64,000 bases of DNA from Epiperipatus broadwayi (taxonomy: Eukaryota; Onychophora; Udeonychophora; Euonychophora; Peripatidae), in the NCBI GenBank assembly GCA_028023455.1, contig JAQFVV010012420.1:9445194-9509193 (forward strand), read 5' to 3'. This document shows, one piece after another, positions 1 through 12,560 of this stretch. The notes under the pieces are model-generated. The model had not been told where the DNA came from and did not search any database. It saw nothing but the letters and a program-made list of their open reading frames with translations. Positions within the stretch are counted from its first letter, which is position 1. Every line of letters begins with the position of its first letter. Both the position numbers and the translations under genes were made by a program.

Positions 1-59
1 TTTATAACTTTATATAATACAAAAAATATATTCTGATTTCAGAAAAAAATATTACTGGC

Positions 60-335
60 ATGATTTCTTTTTAAAATTTTCAGGGCACTCGTGATTTATT
101 AAAGATCGTGTCACGTTGGGAGACCACTTTAACGGTCACTGGATGTAGCCTTTCCGTATCTGCCATACGAGGGCACTATCTAGGCATTTGAACCTAGAAA
201 AATTTATATAGTAGGCAGATACGTTAAAGGCTCCTTGATCATTGCAATGACCGTTAAAATATCAAGCAGTTGCGGACTTCTCTTAGTGCTCTAAATCGGG
301 ACCTTCCCCATTTTTTATATTTTCCCCAAGAAGTT
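60..335. repeat. GC-richer hairpin block, possible SINE or MITE
   Basis: This block is clearly less A/T-rich than its flanks. It contains an imperfect inverted repeat with arms at about 128-167 and 211-258; both hold ACGGTCA-type and CGTATCTGCC-type segments in opposite orientation. A smaller hairpin, CTAGG...CCTAG at 180-197, sits in the loop. A TTTTCAG acceptor-like string lies just upstream (about 77-83), and a reading frame opens with GTRDLLKIVS before it stops. The folding makes a structured repeat more likely than an exon. I do not recognise the family. Confidence 0.45.
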
Positions 336-360
336 CAATATAAAGATAATTTTTATTTCA

Positions 361-1669
361 GTAAAATTAAAATTTAATTTGGAATGTAATGTTCTCCGCA
401 ATTAGAAGCTTATTTTCAGTTGAATAAAATTTCAATAAATTAATTTACATTAAATTTTTACTTTGAATATTAACTATTTCTTATGTAAATCTTATGGCCT
501 CATGTACTGCATTTGCAAATGGCAGATGATATCTACATTTTGTTTGCCTTTGATAAATAATTTTACATTTAACCTGTAAATATAGCATTTTCTTTTGTAT
601 TTATAAGATATTAATAATATACTGCAATTATAGAAAGTGCATTTAACTATCTATTTACTAGTAGATAATATGATAATAATGAAAATGACCATAGTTTAAA
701 AATTTTTATTCATTTTTTTTGTTGTGCGTGTATGTGAGAGCTTATGTAAAGAGATTTTATTGCACAAGCTTACATTCTGTAAAACTTTAAAAACTTTTAT
801 TGTATTCCTTCTACACTTAATTAATTGTTATCAGTGAGGACACTCTCTCTGCATATAAATAAATATATATGTTGAATAACACAATTAAAATGCAAATGTA
901 TTGAGAGAAAAAATGTGATCATAATATTGATCAAATAAGACTAAACCAAAATGACATCAGGGCTATCTTGTAACTAGATTACATTTACTTAAAACGAAAT
1001 CATAACATGTTATGAGATAATATGTTTCCAGCTTTGATAATTTTATTTAACCAGTTGCAATTTTTTTTTTTTTAATATGCATTCGTTTTTAGCTTGAAAT
1101 AACTTATAAACTTGATAGTTGGTGCCCAAGGGTCTGATTTGTTCAAAGATTAGAAGTGTTATATTAGTATTTACTCTAGGAAAAGCTCTATCTGTGATCT
1201 TTTTATCATTTTCAGAGATGTTGGTTTTTGCTGTAATATACAGCTACACATTCTAAATCTTTTATTACTTGAATAATATATACATGTGCTTAATTTTTTT
1301 ACTAATGATTCATAGCAAAATGAAAAACTAAAAAAAGAAAATGGAAATTTTTTTTTTTATTTAAAGACTTTAAAAGAAAGAAAAAAATAGTATGCATATA
1401 GTCTATAATATTTTTGTATCAACTTTGAATTAAATATAAGTTTTGAATTTTTAAAAAATGCAGTAATACATGGTATTCATGAAATTGCTTTTTTTTTTTA
1501 AAAGTTATGGATGAGAAAAGAGTAATTGGAGTTTTAAACTTTAAATTTTTTTTATGAACCATTGAAGAGTTTGTATTAAGTGTTTAGAATTTATTTTATG
1601 ATAGATAATTTATTTAATTTAAAAAGAATTATAATTATTTAGAGTATTGTTGTTGTTTTTTTTTTTAAA
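361..1669. other. A/T-rich noncoding stretch
   Basis: Long T and A runs with no supported reading frame. The only small structure I noted is a 14-bp perfect palindrome, CATAACATGTTATG, near 1001-1014. Confidence 0.6.
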
Positions 1670-1677
1670 AAAAAATG
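1670..1677. repeat. Target-site duplication AAAAAATG, left copy
   Basis: Eight bases immediately outside the left end of the foldback element. They are repeated exactly at 7028-7035. Confidence 0.8.
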
Positions 1678-2111
1678 GGTGCTGATATAGTACGCGCTCG
1701 GCGGCCATTTTGAATTTGGAAACACCCAAAAACACTGCTGGCACATGCAAGCGATAAATGTCATCGACTAGAAACACTCATTTTTCAAAAACGTAAAACG
1801 CCTGAGGCACTGCAATTAAAAAAGGTGGTGGGGAGGGACTACACTTAAAAAAATGGCGGGAAAACGTCACATTAAATAGCCTAAGGTGCTACTACCCAAA
1901 AAAAAAAGGGCGGGAAAAGAAAAAGAAGTGAAAATTAAAAAATACTTTAAAATAAACCAAAAACGCTAATTTATATATATATAGTCATAATCAAACATTG
2001 CAATATTTACAAAAATCCGTTAGAATATAGCGATCACTAGAAAAATAATATAATGCTATAAATCAAACCTTACTTTAAAATAAACCAAAAACGCTAATTT
2101 ATATATATAGT

Positions 2112-3168
2112 CATAATCAAACATTGCAATATTTACAAAAATCCGTTAAAATATAGCCACCACTAGAAAAAATCAAACATTACTTTGAATAAACCAAAAA
2201 CGCCAATTTATATATATAATCATAATCAAACATTACTTTAAAATAAACCAGAAAACGCTAATATATATAGTCATGATAATCAAATATTGCAATCGTAAAT
2301 CTCAAAAGATTAACCCTATGTTAAAGCATTTTTTAAAAAAAAAAATCGTAAATGGTATTTACCAAAACACGTTAAAATATAGCGATCATTAGAAAAATAA
2401 TAAATGCTATTTTAAAAATATCAGTCCGGTCTATCAACGCTATATGCTACATCAGTATTATAATTTTAAAAAACAATATTTAAAAACTATAATGCTATAA
2501 ATCAAACATTGAGTTGTAGCGTTACATTGAATAGCCAAAGGTTATACTATGGAAAAAAAAGGGCGGGAAAAGAAAAAGAGATGAAAATTAAAAAATACTT
2601 TAAAATAAACCAAAAACGCTAATTTATATATATAGTCATAATCAAACATTGCAATATTTACAAAAATCCGTTAAAATATAGCCACCACTAGAAAAAATCA
2701 AACATTACTTTGAAATAAACCAAAAACGCCAATTTATATATATAATCATAATCAAACATTACTTTAAAATAAACCAGAAAATGCTAATATATATAGTCAT
2801 GATAATCAAATATTGCAATCGTAAATCTCAAAAGATTAACCCTATGTTAAAGCATTTTTTTAAAAAAAAAAATCGTAAATGGTATTTACAAAAACACGTT
2901 AAAATATAGCGATCATTAGAAAAATAATAAATGCTATTTTAAAAATATCAGTCCGGTCTATCAACGCTATATGCTACATCAGTATTATAATTTTAAAAAA
3001 CAATATTTAAAAACTATAATGCTATAAATCAAACATTGAGTTGTAGCGTTACATTGAATAGCCAAAGGTTATACTATGGGAAAAAAAGGGCGGGAAAAGA
3101 AAAAGAGATGAAAATTAAAAAATACTTTAAAATAAACCAAAAACGCTAATTTATATATATATATAGTC
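2112..3168. repeat. Left-arm tandem array, two ~527-bp units
   Basis: Anchored on the repeated GTCATAATC motif, units step at about 2112, 2637 and 3168 (525 and 531 bp). Each unit holds an AAGGGCGGGAAAAG segment, a TCAGTCCGGTCTATC segment and several AAACCAAAAACGC boxes. Both left units read ATGCTACATCAG where all right-arm units read ATACTAAATCAG (same orientation). Confidence 0.85.
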
Positions 3169-3611
3169 ATAATCAAACATTGCAATAGCATTTATTTAAA
3201 TAATTTTTTACTAATATTTTAATAATTTAAAAAAAATTACCAGCTCTCGATCGGATGGATGGTCGTCCGCTCAGGCTAAATTTGGTTCTTTCTAGATCTC
3301 TTCATTACTGCAATACCACAAAACATCAAATTATACTTTTAAGATTTAGGTTTATTATTTTAAAGAAGACACCAGTAAAATTAATTTATTCAGGAAATAT
3401 CGCAGCTTGATATGGCCTCTTTCAAATTTATTTTTAAAACTGTCTACTTGGGTCGGTATGTATGACGTAAGATAATTTCCAAGAATTATAGTTCGGGATG
3501 GGGGCTTTGTCTTACTAAGATAAAAGAAAGTGTTAAGTTAGACTTTCAAATTTAAAAAAAACAACAACTGTAAAACAGTTCTAATGGACTTTTATGCCTC
3601 AAGCCTAACTA

Positions 3612-4032
3612 GTCATGAAATGCAAAGAGGGTTAAAATTTATTATAAAAAAATTGGGGTTTTGGTTATAATAAATTAATGATTTCAAAATATAATCGCAC
3701 TGTAACATATTATACATCACAACTTGTACTCATATATATATATGTGCCGATACATGTATTACTTGTAAGATTTTAGTTTTAACACTTCTTATTGTTGCTA
3801 ATTCTGTCTATCATTCCGTTTCACCTTCTATGTATCATAGTAGGCCTGTTTGTCAAATTCAAACCCATCCCAGACCACGTGTATAATCCTATAATAATGT
3901 ACTTTGATGTATAATAACGTATGTTTACGTGTATAGTGCGCACATCTAATATATAAATAAATATATTTATATATTAGATGTGCGTACATATTATACATCA
4001 AAATACATTATTATAAGATTATATACATAACG
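3612..4032. repeat. Central spacer of the foldback element with nested palindrome
   Basis: The arms stop matching near 3610 and 4035. Most of the spacer from about 3875 to 4030 is a second imperfect palindrome centred near 3964. Its core at about 3943-3985 has arms reading CACATCTAATATATA and its complement. It also holds an ATATATATAT tract and no reading frame of note. Confidence 0.7.
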
Positions 4033-4481
4033 ATGTTAGGCTTGAAGCATAAAAGTCCATTAGCTGGTTTACAGTTGTTTTTTTTTTTTAAATTTGAAAG
4101 TTTAACTTAACACTTTCTTTTATCTTAATAAGACAAAGGCCCAATCCGAACTATAATTCTTGGAAATTATCTTACGTCATAGATACCTTGTGTCAGACCC
4201 AAGTATACAGTTTTAAAAATAAATTTGAAAGAGGCCATATCAAGCTGCGATATTTCCTGAATAAATTAATTTTACTGGTGTCTTCTTTAAAATAATAAAC
4301 CTAAATCTTAAAAGTATAATTTGATGTTTTGTGGTATTGCAGTAATGAAGAGATCTAGAAAGAACCAAATTTAGCCTGAGCGGACGACCATCCATCCGAT
4401 CGAGAGCTGGTAATTTTTTTTAAATTATTAAAATATTAGTAAAAAATTATTTAAATAAATGCTATTGCAATGTTTGATTAT

Positions 4482-6593
4482 GACTATATATATATATAAA
4501 TTAGCGTTTTTGGTTTATTTTAAAGTATTTTTTAATTTTCATCTCTTTTTCTTTTCCCGCCCTTTTTTTTCCATAGTATAACCTTTGGCTATTCAATGTA
4601 ACGCTACAACTCAATGTTTGATTTATAGCATTATAGTTTTTAAATATTGTTTTTTAAAATTATAATACTGATTTAGTATATAGCGTTGATAGACCGGACT
4701 GATATTTTTAAAATAGCATTTATTATTTTTCTAATGATCGCTATATTTTAACGTGTTTTTGTAAATACCATTTACGATTTTTTTTTTTTAAAAAATGCTT
4801 TAACATAGGGTTAATCTTTTGAGATTTACGATTGCAATATTTGATTATCATGACTATATATATTAGCGTTTTCTGGTTTATTTTAAAGTAATGTTTGATT
4901 ATGATTATATATATAAATTGGCGTTTTTGGTTTATTTCAAAGTAATGTTTGATTTTTTCTAGTGGTGGCTATATTTTAACGGATTTTTGTAAATATTGCA
5001 ATGTTTGATTATGACTATATATATAAATTAGCGTTTTTGGTTTATTTTAAAGTATTTTTTAATTTTCATCTCTTTTTCTTTTCCCGCCCTTTTTTTTCCA
5101 TAGTATAACCTTTGGCTATTCAATGTAACGCTACAACTCAATGTTTGATTTATAGCATTATAGTTTTTAAATATTGTTTTTTAAAATTATAATACTGATT
5201 TAGTATATAGCGTTGATAGACCGGACTGATATTTTTAAAATAGCATTTATTATTTTTCTAATGATCGCTATATTTTAACGTGTTTTTGTAAATACCATTT
5301 ACGATTTTTTTTTTAAAAAAATGCTTTAACATAGGGTTAATCTTTTGAGATTTACGATTGCAATATTTGATTATCATGACTATATATATTAGCGTTTTCT
5401 GGTTTATTTTAAAGTAATGTTTGATTATGATTATATATATAAATTGGCGTTTTTGGTTTATTTCAAAGTAATGTTTGATTTTTTCTAGTGGTGGCTATAT
5501 TTTAACGGATTTTTGTAAATATTGCAATGTTTGATTATGACTATATATATAAATTAGCGTTTTTGGTTTATTTTAAAGTATTTTTTAATTTTCATCTCTT
5601 TTTCTTTTCCCGCCCTTTTTTTTCCATAGTATAACCTTTGGCTATTCAATGTAACGCTACAACTCAATGTTTGATTTATAGCATTATAGTTTTTAAATAT
5701 TGTTTTTTAAAATTATAATACTGATTTAGTATATAGCGTTGATAGACCGGACTGATATTTTTAAAATAGCATTTATTATTTTTCTAATGATCGCTATATT
5801 TTAACGTGTTTTTGTAAATACCATTTACGATTTTTTTTTTAAAAAAAATGCTTTAACATAGGGTTAATCTTTTGAGATTTACGATTGCAATATTTGATTA
5901 TCATGACTATATATATTAGCGTTTTCTGGTTTATTTTAAAGTAATGTTTGATTATGATTATATATATAAATTGGCGTTTTTGGTTTATTTCAAAGTAATG
6001 TTTGATTTTTTCTAGTGGTGGCTATATTTTAACGGATTTTTGTAAATATTGCAATGTTTGATTATGACTATATATATAAATTAGCGTTTTTGGTTTATTT
6101 TAAAGTATTTTTTAATTTTCATCTCTTTTTCTTTTCCCGCCCTTTTTTTTCCATAGTATAACCTTTGGCTATTCAATGTAACGCTACAACTCAATGTTTG
6201 ATTTATAGCATTATAGTTTTTAAATATTGTTTTTTAAAATTATAATACTGATTTAGTATATAGCGTTGATAGACCGGACTGATATTTTTAAAATAGCATT
6301 TATTATTTTTCTAATGATCGCTATATTTTAACGTGTTTTGGTAAATACCATTTACGATTTTTTTTTTAAAAAAAATGCTTTAACATAGGGTTAATCTTTT
6401 GAGATTTACGATTGCAATATTTGATTATCATGACTATATATATTAGCGTTTTCTGGTTTATTTTAAAGTAATGTTTGATTATGATTATATATATAAATTG
6501 GCGTTTTTGGTTTATTTCAAAGTAATGTTTGATTTTTTCTAGTGGTGGCTATATTTTAACGGATTTTTGTAAATATTGCAATGTTTGATTATG
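4482..6593. repeat. Right-arm tandem array, four ~527-bp units
   Basis: Anchored on GACTATATA, units start at about 4482, 5013, 5539 and 6066 and the array ends near 6593 (steps 531, 526, 527, 527). The units are the reverse complement of the left-arm units. The two extra units account for the ~1.06-kb length difference between arms. The outermost unit carries GTTTTGGTAAATACC where the three inner ones read GTTTTTGTAAATACC. Confidence 0.86.
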
Positions 6594-7027
6594 ACTATAT
6601 ATATAAATTAGCGTTTTTGGTTTATTTTAAAGTAAGGTTTGATTTATAGCATTATATTATTTTTCTAGTGATCGCTATATTCTAACGGATTTTTGTAAAT
6701 ATTGCAATGTTTGATTATGACTATATATATATAAATTAGCGTTTTTGGTTTATTTTAAAGTATTTTTTAATTTTCACTTCTTTTTCTTTTCCCGCCCCTT
6801 TTTTTTTGGGTAGTAGCACCTTAGGCTATTTAATGTGACGTTTTCCCGCCATTTTTTTAAGTGTAGTCCCTCCCCACCACCTTTTTTAATTGCAGTGCCT
6901 CAGGCGTTTTACGTTTTTGAAAAATGAGTGTTTCTAGTCGATGACATTTATCGCTTGCATGTGCCAGCAGTGTTTTTGGGTGTTTCCAAATTCAAAATGG
7001 CCACCGAGCGCGTACTATATCAGCACC

Positions 7028-7035
7028 AAAAAATG
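7028..7035. repeat. Target-site duplication AAAAAATG, right copy
   Basis: Directly abuts the right end (CAGCACC) of the foldback element and is identical to 1670-1677. Confidence 0.8.
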
Positions 7036-8502
7036 TTATTAATTTAAAATTAAACATGTAATTTTCTTGTTACTGCCAAAGCTGTACTGCCTTTTTGATT
7101 CTCTCACTTATAATGTTTGTCCTATCAGAACTTATTTGTAAATATGAAGCTTAAAAAACACTACTAAGGATATACAAAATACACAGAATACACAAACAAA
7201 GCAACGGCAATGGATTAACAAGAGAAAGTAAAATGCTGGAGTAAAAAAATAGCCATTGATATTGTTAAGAGTTTTAAAAGATTAAAAATGAACTGACTGA
7301 CCATGTTACTAGAATTGAAATAAATCCTAAATTTAAGTTCAAGAAATTTTCAAGATGGAATGTCAGTTTATTATAGTGATGTGGAGAATAACTATGAATT
7401 GTAATTACTGGAATAAATGAGATTTAAGAATCTTTTATCTTTCAATTGAATTGATAAAAATTGTAAATGATAATAAAATATATAATAATGCTATACGTAC
7501 CTATGTATTTCTGCAACATTTTGTATATATATATAGCCTATATTTAAAAATAAAACAATTGAAAGTTAATTTAAAATTATATTGAAACATTTATTTTTAT
7601 TAAATTTTATTTCTTAAATTCCATTAAAAAAATGTTCTTTTATTTCTTAAATTCCATTAAAAAATGTCCTATTTGGATTATGGACTGACAATATTTTAAA
7701 TTTATTTAAATTCAATGTGTAATCTAACAAACCTTATTACTTTTCATTGACAGATTTTTTTCGAACTTTTTGTATTGTCTTTTCAACATTGTTTGGTTTT
7801 GAGAGGGTGGAGAGAAATAGAAAAGGAGAAAAGTCAATTGTAAGTTTTCAATATTTATTTCGATTTCTCATAATAGTACGAAATATTGTCTTTGTATTTA
7901 TAAATTAAATTATAATTTCAAACAACCTTTTATTAGTTGTAATTGACAGGTTTATTTGGAATTATTATTTATTTTTTAAAATTTTTATTTAGTTTTGAAA
8001 AAGTGAGGGAAAATATAATAGGTTGTGTTGATAAGTTTTAGAAAACAATAATACTAAAACCCACTCTATTGTCAGTTACAAATTATGACAAAACAATTAT
8101 AAATGAACTTGCCTTTGAAACAACAACAAATTAAAAGATTACAATGAAAATAATTTCTTTGATTACTGCCACTAATAATTATTTCCTTTTTACTTCACAA
8201 AAATAAAAAGGCATTGCCCATAATTTGGCAGTCACAACATGGACAATGCAAAATCACTCTAAGCTCTTTTTAGAATTTTTTTCTTCTTTTCTCCATCATA
8301 GACAACCAGCATTTGACACCAAGTCGTTTGCATTTGATATTGTTAAGTAGATCTTACTGCAATAAAAATGCACACACAGCTTCTTCATTAGCAATTACTT
8401 TACCATAGAAATATTTCAATAACATAATTATTTTAAACAATAATTTGCAACTATACAAGTTGATAACTTTCTTAGAATAATAGAGAGAATTTTTTATATT
8501 AG
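7036..8502. other. A/T-rich noncoding stretch
   Basis: No supported gene. Two weakly similar direct blocks lie near 7740-7850 and 7920-8010, each with an ATTGACAG string followed by a GTTTTGA...GAG(A)GGG-like segment. A short minus-strand frame near 8190-8345 contains HCPCCDCQ, but it is interrupted and matches nothing I know. Confidence 0.5.
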
Positions 8503-8757
8503 ATGTTTTTATTTACCATGTACTAAAAACATAATTGTTTCTTCAACCACAATTTGGAGTTTTTATATTTAACTTGATATAAAAGTATGAAGGGGAGGTC
8601 CAGAAATTAAGTCAATCTCTTGTTATGAAAAATAGGGATTGACTTAATTAATTTTTAATTACTTATGCTTTTATTTCAAATTAGATCTAAAAACCTCCAT
8701 TGTGGTTGAAGAAAATTTTTTTCTTTTGCATGGTAAATAAAAGTATTTAATTAAAAT
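8503..8757. mobile_element. Hairpin MITE, ~255 bp
   Basis: Left arm (about 8503-8597) and right arm (about 8660-8757) are inverted copies. Both carry ATTTACCATG at the outer end, TTCTTCAACCACAAT, and an inner segment with TTATATCAAGT-like sequence. The loop holds a further inverted pair, AATTAAGTCAATC and GATTGACTTAATT. There is no coding capacity, and the target duplication is not clear in the A/T-rich flanks. Confidence 0.6.
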
Positions 8758-9313
8758 ATATATATATAAATCTATATTGGCACAATAAATAAAAATGTAA
8801 AATTATATTGTACTTTAAATTGACCATATACTTATAGTTCATATATATATATCAGTAGATATCTCTGCTACAAGTTAATATGTAATAATCAAAAAAATAT
8901 ACATTAAAAGCCTTATTCAGCATTGGGTTTGGTGCCTTTTTTAAATATTAATCTATTTAACGTTATTGAGTTGTTTCAGACATAAAACAATCTAGTGTTC
9001 AATAATGAAATTAAAACAAAAACAATATAAATCTTTAAAATAAATCAAAACTCTCATATATAAATCCACTAATTACAAAATAATTGACTATATCATAACA
9101 ATACAATAAATAAATTACATGCATTTTTTTTTTTTTTTTCCAATTATATATATGTTATTTTATATAATTTTCCATTCATTTTTAATTAACCAAATTTATA
9201 GTAGGCTTGTAAATATTTATACAATTATTTAAATTATTTTTAATATAGTATGTTTCATATATTTGTCTTTTTTGGACCGATGTAATTTAAATGTTTAATA
9301 CTTTTTGTAGCAT

Positions 9314-11260
9314 CTATCTATGCCCATATTTCAAGTAATGAATGTATAATGCAGATTTATAATCTCTTCTATTAATTGCATTATTATATTCTTTGGCTTT
9401 TACCTCTAATTGTTTGCCAGTATGCCCAAAGTAAATCATTTTACAAGTTTCATATGTAATTTTATATACAATTGCTTTTTTGTGCTGTATATCATCTCTT
9501 AACCTATAATTACCTATTAATAGATTGAGATTTTTACTATTTGACCAGTCAATATTTATATTTTTCTCAATAGAATTTTTGTTATATCTTAATATATTAT
9601 ATATCCTAGGATAATATGAAAATCTAATCCATTTCTTATTTAATTTATTATTATCAATACCATTATTTCCTTCAGAAATTTTATCACCCACTATAGATTT
9701 TTTAGAATTAAGGAATATATTTTTAATAGTTTTAGATTTATATCCATAATCTTTATATAATTTAATAAATTGATTCATCTGTAATTGCGCTACATTTTTA
9801 TCTACATTATATTTATCATTTTTATATTTAAAATTGTTAATAACTGCTAATTTTTGCACCCATGCTTGTTGCGAAACTACATGAATAATTTTTCTTAATT
9901 TATGTTCTTTAATAAAATGTTTTAACTTAATTTTATTATCTATATTAATTTCTATTTAATTTTATCTTCAAATTCTACTTTTGTAAATTTAATTTTATAT
10001 ATATTATTAAATTCATTATAAATATTATTCATTGCTCTTTTATTACCAATAATTAAAATATCATCGACATATCTAGAATAATGTATTATTTTTTGATTAA
10101 TTATTGTTTTTTTTTTTTAATTATAATATTTTCTAATTTATTTATAAATATTGATATTAACCCACTAATTGCACAACCCATAACTCATCCCTCATGTATA
10201 TACCAAATTTCATTATTGTGTATTAATTTTAAACCCTCTTCAATAATATTATTTATATCATCTATATGTTTACTTAAATTTTTTATTAATATATCTATAC
10301 TTTTAAGTCTTGGAATACTTGGATACATTTTGTTAATATCCATTGTAAAAATACTTTGATTCCTATTTAATTTATTAATAATACCATCTGTGTTCTTTAT
10401 AGAATATTCACTATATCCTAAAATACCCGTTATCCATTTATTTATATACTTACAAAACTTCTGTAAAATAAAATTACTAAAGTTAAATTACATTATCATT
10501 GGTTATTATTTTTATATGAGTTTTAACCATTGGAAAAATATATGGATTTTCATAAGAAGAAGGATATAATAATTTATATTCATTTATATCTATAATTTTA
10601 TAATCTTTCATTTTATTTAATAGTTTCAAATATTTGGTTGTTTTTTTTATCCCCCTATAGTTGGATCTTTTAATAATTTAACATATTCTTCCTTATTTAT
10701 TTCATCTTCTATCCTGTCAATATAATCCTTATGATAAAGGATACAATAATTTATATTCATTTGTATCTATAATTTTATAATCTTTCATTTTATTGAGTAA
10801 TTTTAAATATTTGTTGTTGTTTTTTATTCCTGTAGTTGGATCTTTTAATAATTTACCATATCCTTCCTTATTTATTTCATCTTCTATCCTATCACTATAA
10901 TCCTTATGATACATGACAATAAATCTATTACCTTTATCCTCTTTACAAATAATAATCCTTTCACAATCACAGATCTTCCTAACATTAGTAACCAGATTCC
11001 TATATTTATAGTCCATATAAGTATTTATTTAATAAACAATTAATTTCCTTTTTATTATCAACTGATATATTTGCTAATTCAATATCAATTACAATCTTCT
11101 TATTAATATCTTTATCTGTTATAGGTATAAAAGACAGTTCTTTACTCAATAACATGTTTTGTTCTTTAGAAAATTTAATTGACGTTAGATTTATAAAATT
11201 ATTCCACTGTTCTTCGTTATAACTTATAAACTTGTAAAATCCTTGATCTTTATTTAAAAT
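9314..11260 (-). pseudogene. Penelope-like RT/GIY-YIG polyprotein, broken
   Basis: The longest intact pieces are 10729-11016 (95 residues, N-terminal RT region) and 9314-9859 (181 residues, thumb plus GIY-YIG). Between them the RT palm is readable on the minus strand but split by stops and shifts. The aspartates expected in motifs A (TMDI) and C (YVDD) are present, and the endonuclease core reads IYFGHTG where YIGxTG is usual. The protein would normally copy element RNA at a nicked target. A lost base after KYGHR removes the true C-terminus, which the plus-strand copy keeps. This copy cannot make a functional enzyme. Confidence 0.8.
10561..10914 (-). repeat. Two-copy ~177-bp tandem duplication inside Penelope copy
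   Basis: The block starting AGGATATAATAATTTATATT at 10561 is repeated from 10738. Both copies cover the same coding stretch, from DYxDRIEDxINKE through KLLKDPT to the following YKI(I)D segment. The duplication is absent from the plus-strand copy, so it arose in this copy alone. Confidence 0.75.
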
Positions 11261-11463
11261 TACAATTTGAACTTTTTGTTCAATATTTATTTAACATTAT
11301 GTCCATTTTTTATTATATTTAATAATTATATGATGATTCCATTTATTCTTCTAATTATGTTGAAGTCTTCCCATTTATTTATTTTTATTAATAATTTTTT
11401 AATATTTTTTTTTTAAAATTTGAAGAATATAATTTCCAGCCACTAGATATCTATCTTTTTATT

Positions 11464-12560
11464 ATGTTTTATTGTAATTTTACAAGCATAATTATTAAAT
11501 ACAATAAAAAATGGACATGGATGTTAAATAAATATTGGACAAAAAATTCCAATTGTAATTTTAAAGATCAAGAATTTTACAAGATCATAGGTTATAACGA
11601 GGAACAGCAGAATGATTTTATAAATCTAACGTTAATTAAATTTTCTAAAGAACAAAACATGTTATTGAGTAAAGGACCATTTTTTATACCTATAATACAT
11701 AAAGATATTAATAAGAAGATTGTTACTGATATTGAATTAGTAAATATATCAGTTGATGATAAAAAGAAAATTACTTATAAGGACTATGAATATAGGAGTC
11801 TTGATACTAACATTAGGAAGATTTGTGATTGTGAAAGAATTACTATTTGTTAAAGAGGATAAAGGAAATAGATTTGTTGTCATGTATCTTAAGGATTATA
11901 TTGACAGGATAGAAGATGTAATAAATAAGGAAGGATATGGTAAATTATGAAAAGAACAAACTATAGGGATATAAAAAAAAAACCAAATATTTAAAACTAC
12001 TCAATAAAATGAAAGATTATACAATTATAGATATTAAATGAATATAAATTATTATATCCATATATTTTTACAAAGATTAAAACTCATAAAAATAATAACC
12101 CATTGAGGCTGTTGTTTAACCTTAGTAATTTTATTTTACAGAAGTTTTGTAAGTATATAAATAAATGGATAATACGTAGGTGAATATTCTATAAAGAATG
12201 CAGATGGTATTATTAATAAATTAAATAGGAATCAAAGTATTTTTACAATGGATATTGAAAAAATGTATCCAATTATTCCAAGACTTAATTTATAGATATA
12301 TTAATAAAAAAATTAAATAAACATAGATGTTATAAATAATATTATTGAAGAGGATTTAAAATTAATACCCAATAGTTTATATTTTAAATATAATAATGAA
12401 TTTTGGTATATACATAAGAGTTAGGTTATGGGTTGTGCAATTAGTTGGTATTATCATCAATATTTATAAATGAATTAGAAAAAAAGGTAATTAGCCAAGA
12501 AACAATATTATTCTAGATATGTTGATGATATTTTAATTATTGGTAATTAAAAGAGCAATG
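11464..12560 (+). pseudogene. Penelope-like reverse transcriptase, 5' part, broken
   Basis: An open stretch of 129 residues from 11464 covers the N-terminal RT region and ends at a frameshift near 11850, where CDCERITIC runs out of frame. The overlapping frame from 11753 continues with KEDKGNRFVVMYLKDY. Further on the palm motifs are legible only by changing frame several times. No functional product is possible. Confidence 0.75.

Larger units (their letters stand above)
1678..7027. mobile_element. Foldback DNA transposon, 5.35 kb, complete
   Basis: The whole block is an inverted repeat. The left end reads GGTGCTGATATAGTACGCGC and the right end is its reverse complement. The outer ~240 bp of each arm is low-copy sequence with motifs such as CCCGCCATTTTTTT. 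Inside lies an array of ~527-bp tandem units (two left, four right), then more matched arm to about 3610 and 4035, and a ~420-bp central spacer. An exact 8-bp duplication AAAAAATG flanks it. I see no transposase reading frame, so it must have been moved by another element. Eight-base duplications occur in hAT, P, Merlin and Mutator-like families; foldback elements such as Galileo and FB have similar long inverted arms with internal tandem repeats. The superfamily cannot be fixed from the ends alone. Confidence 0.88.
8905..11330 (-). mobile_element. Penelope-like retroelement, degraded, minus strand
   Basis: Reading on the minus strand there is first an N-terminal region with a CDCERIIICKEDKG segment and KLLKDPTTG. 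Then come reverse-transcriptase motifs: FTMDINKMYPSIP (motif A), VMGCAISG (motif B) and RYVDDILII (motif C, about 10040-10082). A C-terminal GIY-YIG-type endonuclease follows, with AIVYKITYETCKMIYFGHTG. This order, RT then GIY-YIG, defines Penelope-like elements. The 3' end carries a segment with GGCACCAAACCCAATGCTGA near 8905-8945 that recurs at the end of the plus-strand copy. Frameshifts and stops break the frame. It lies head to head with the copy at 11485-15685. Confidence 0.82.

Noticed and set aside
10081-10359. 92-residue plus-strand frame rich in I, L and F
   Set aside because: It is antisense to the Penelope reverse-transcriptase palm (motifs A to C) on the minus strand.
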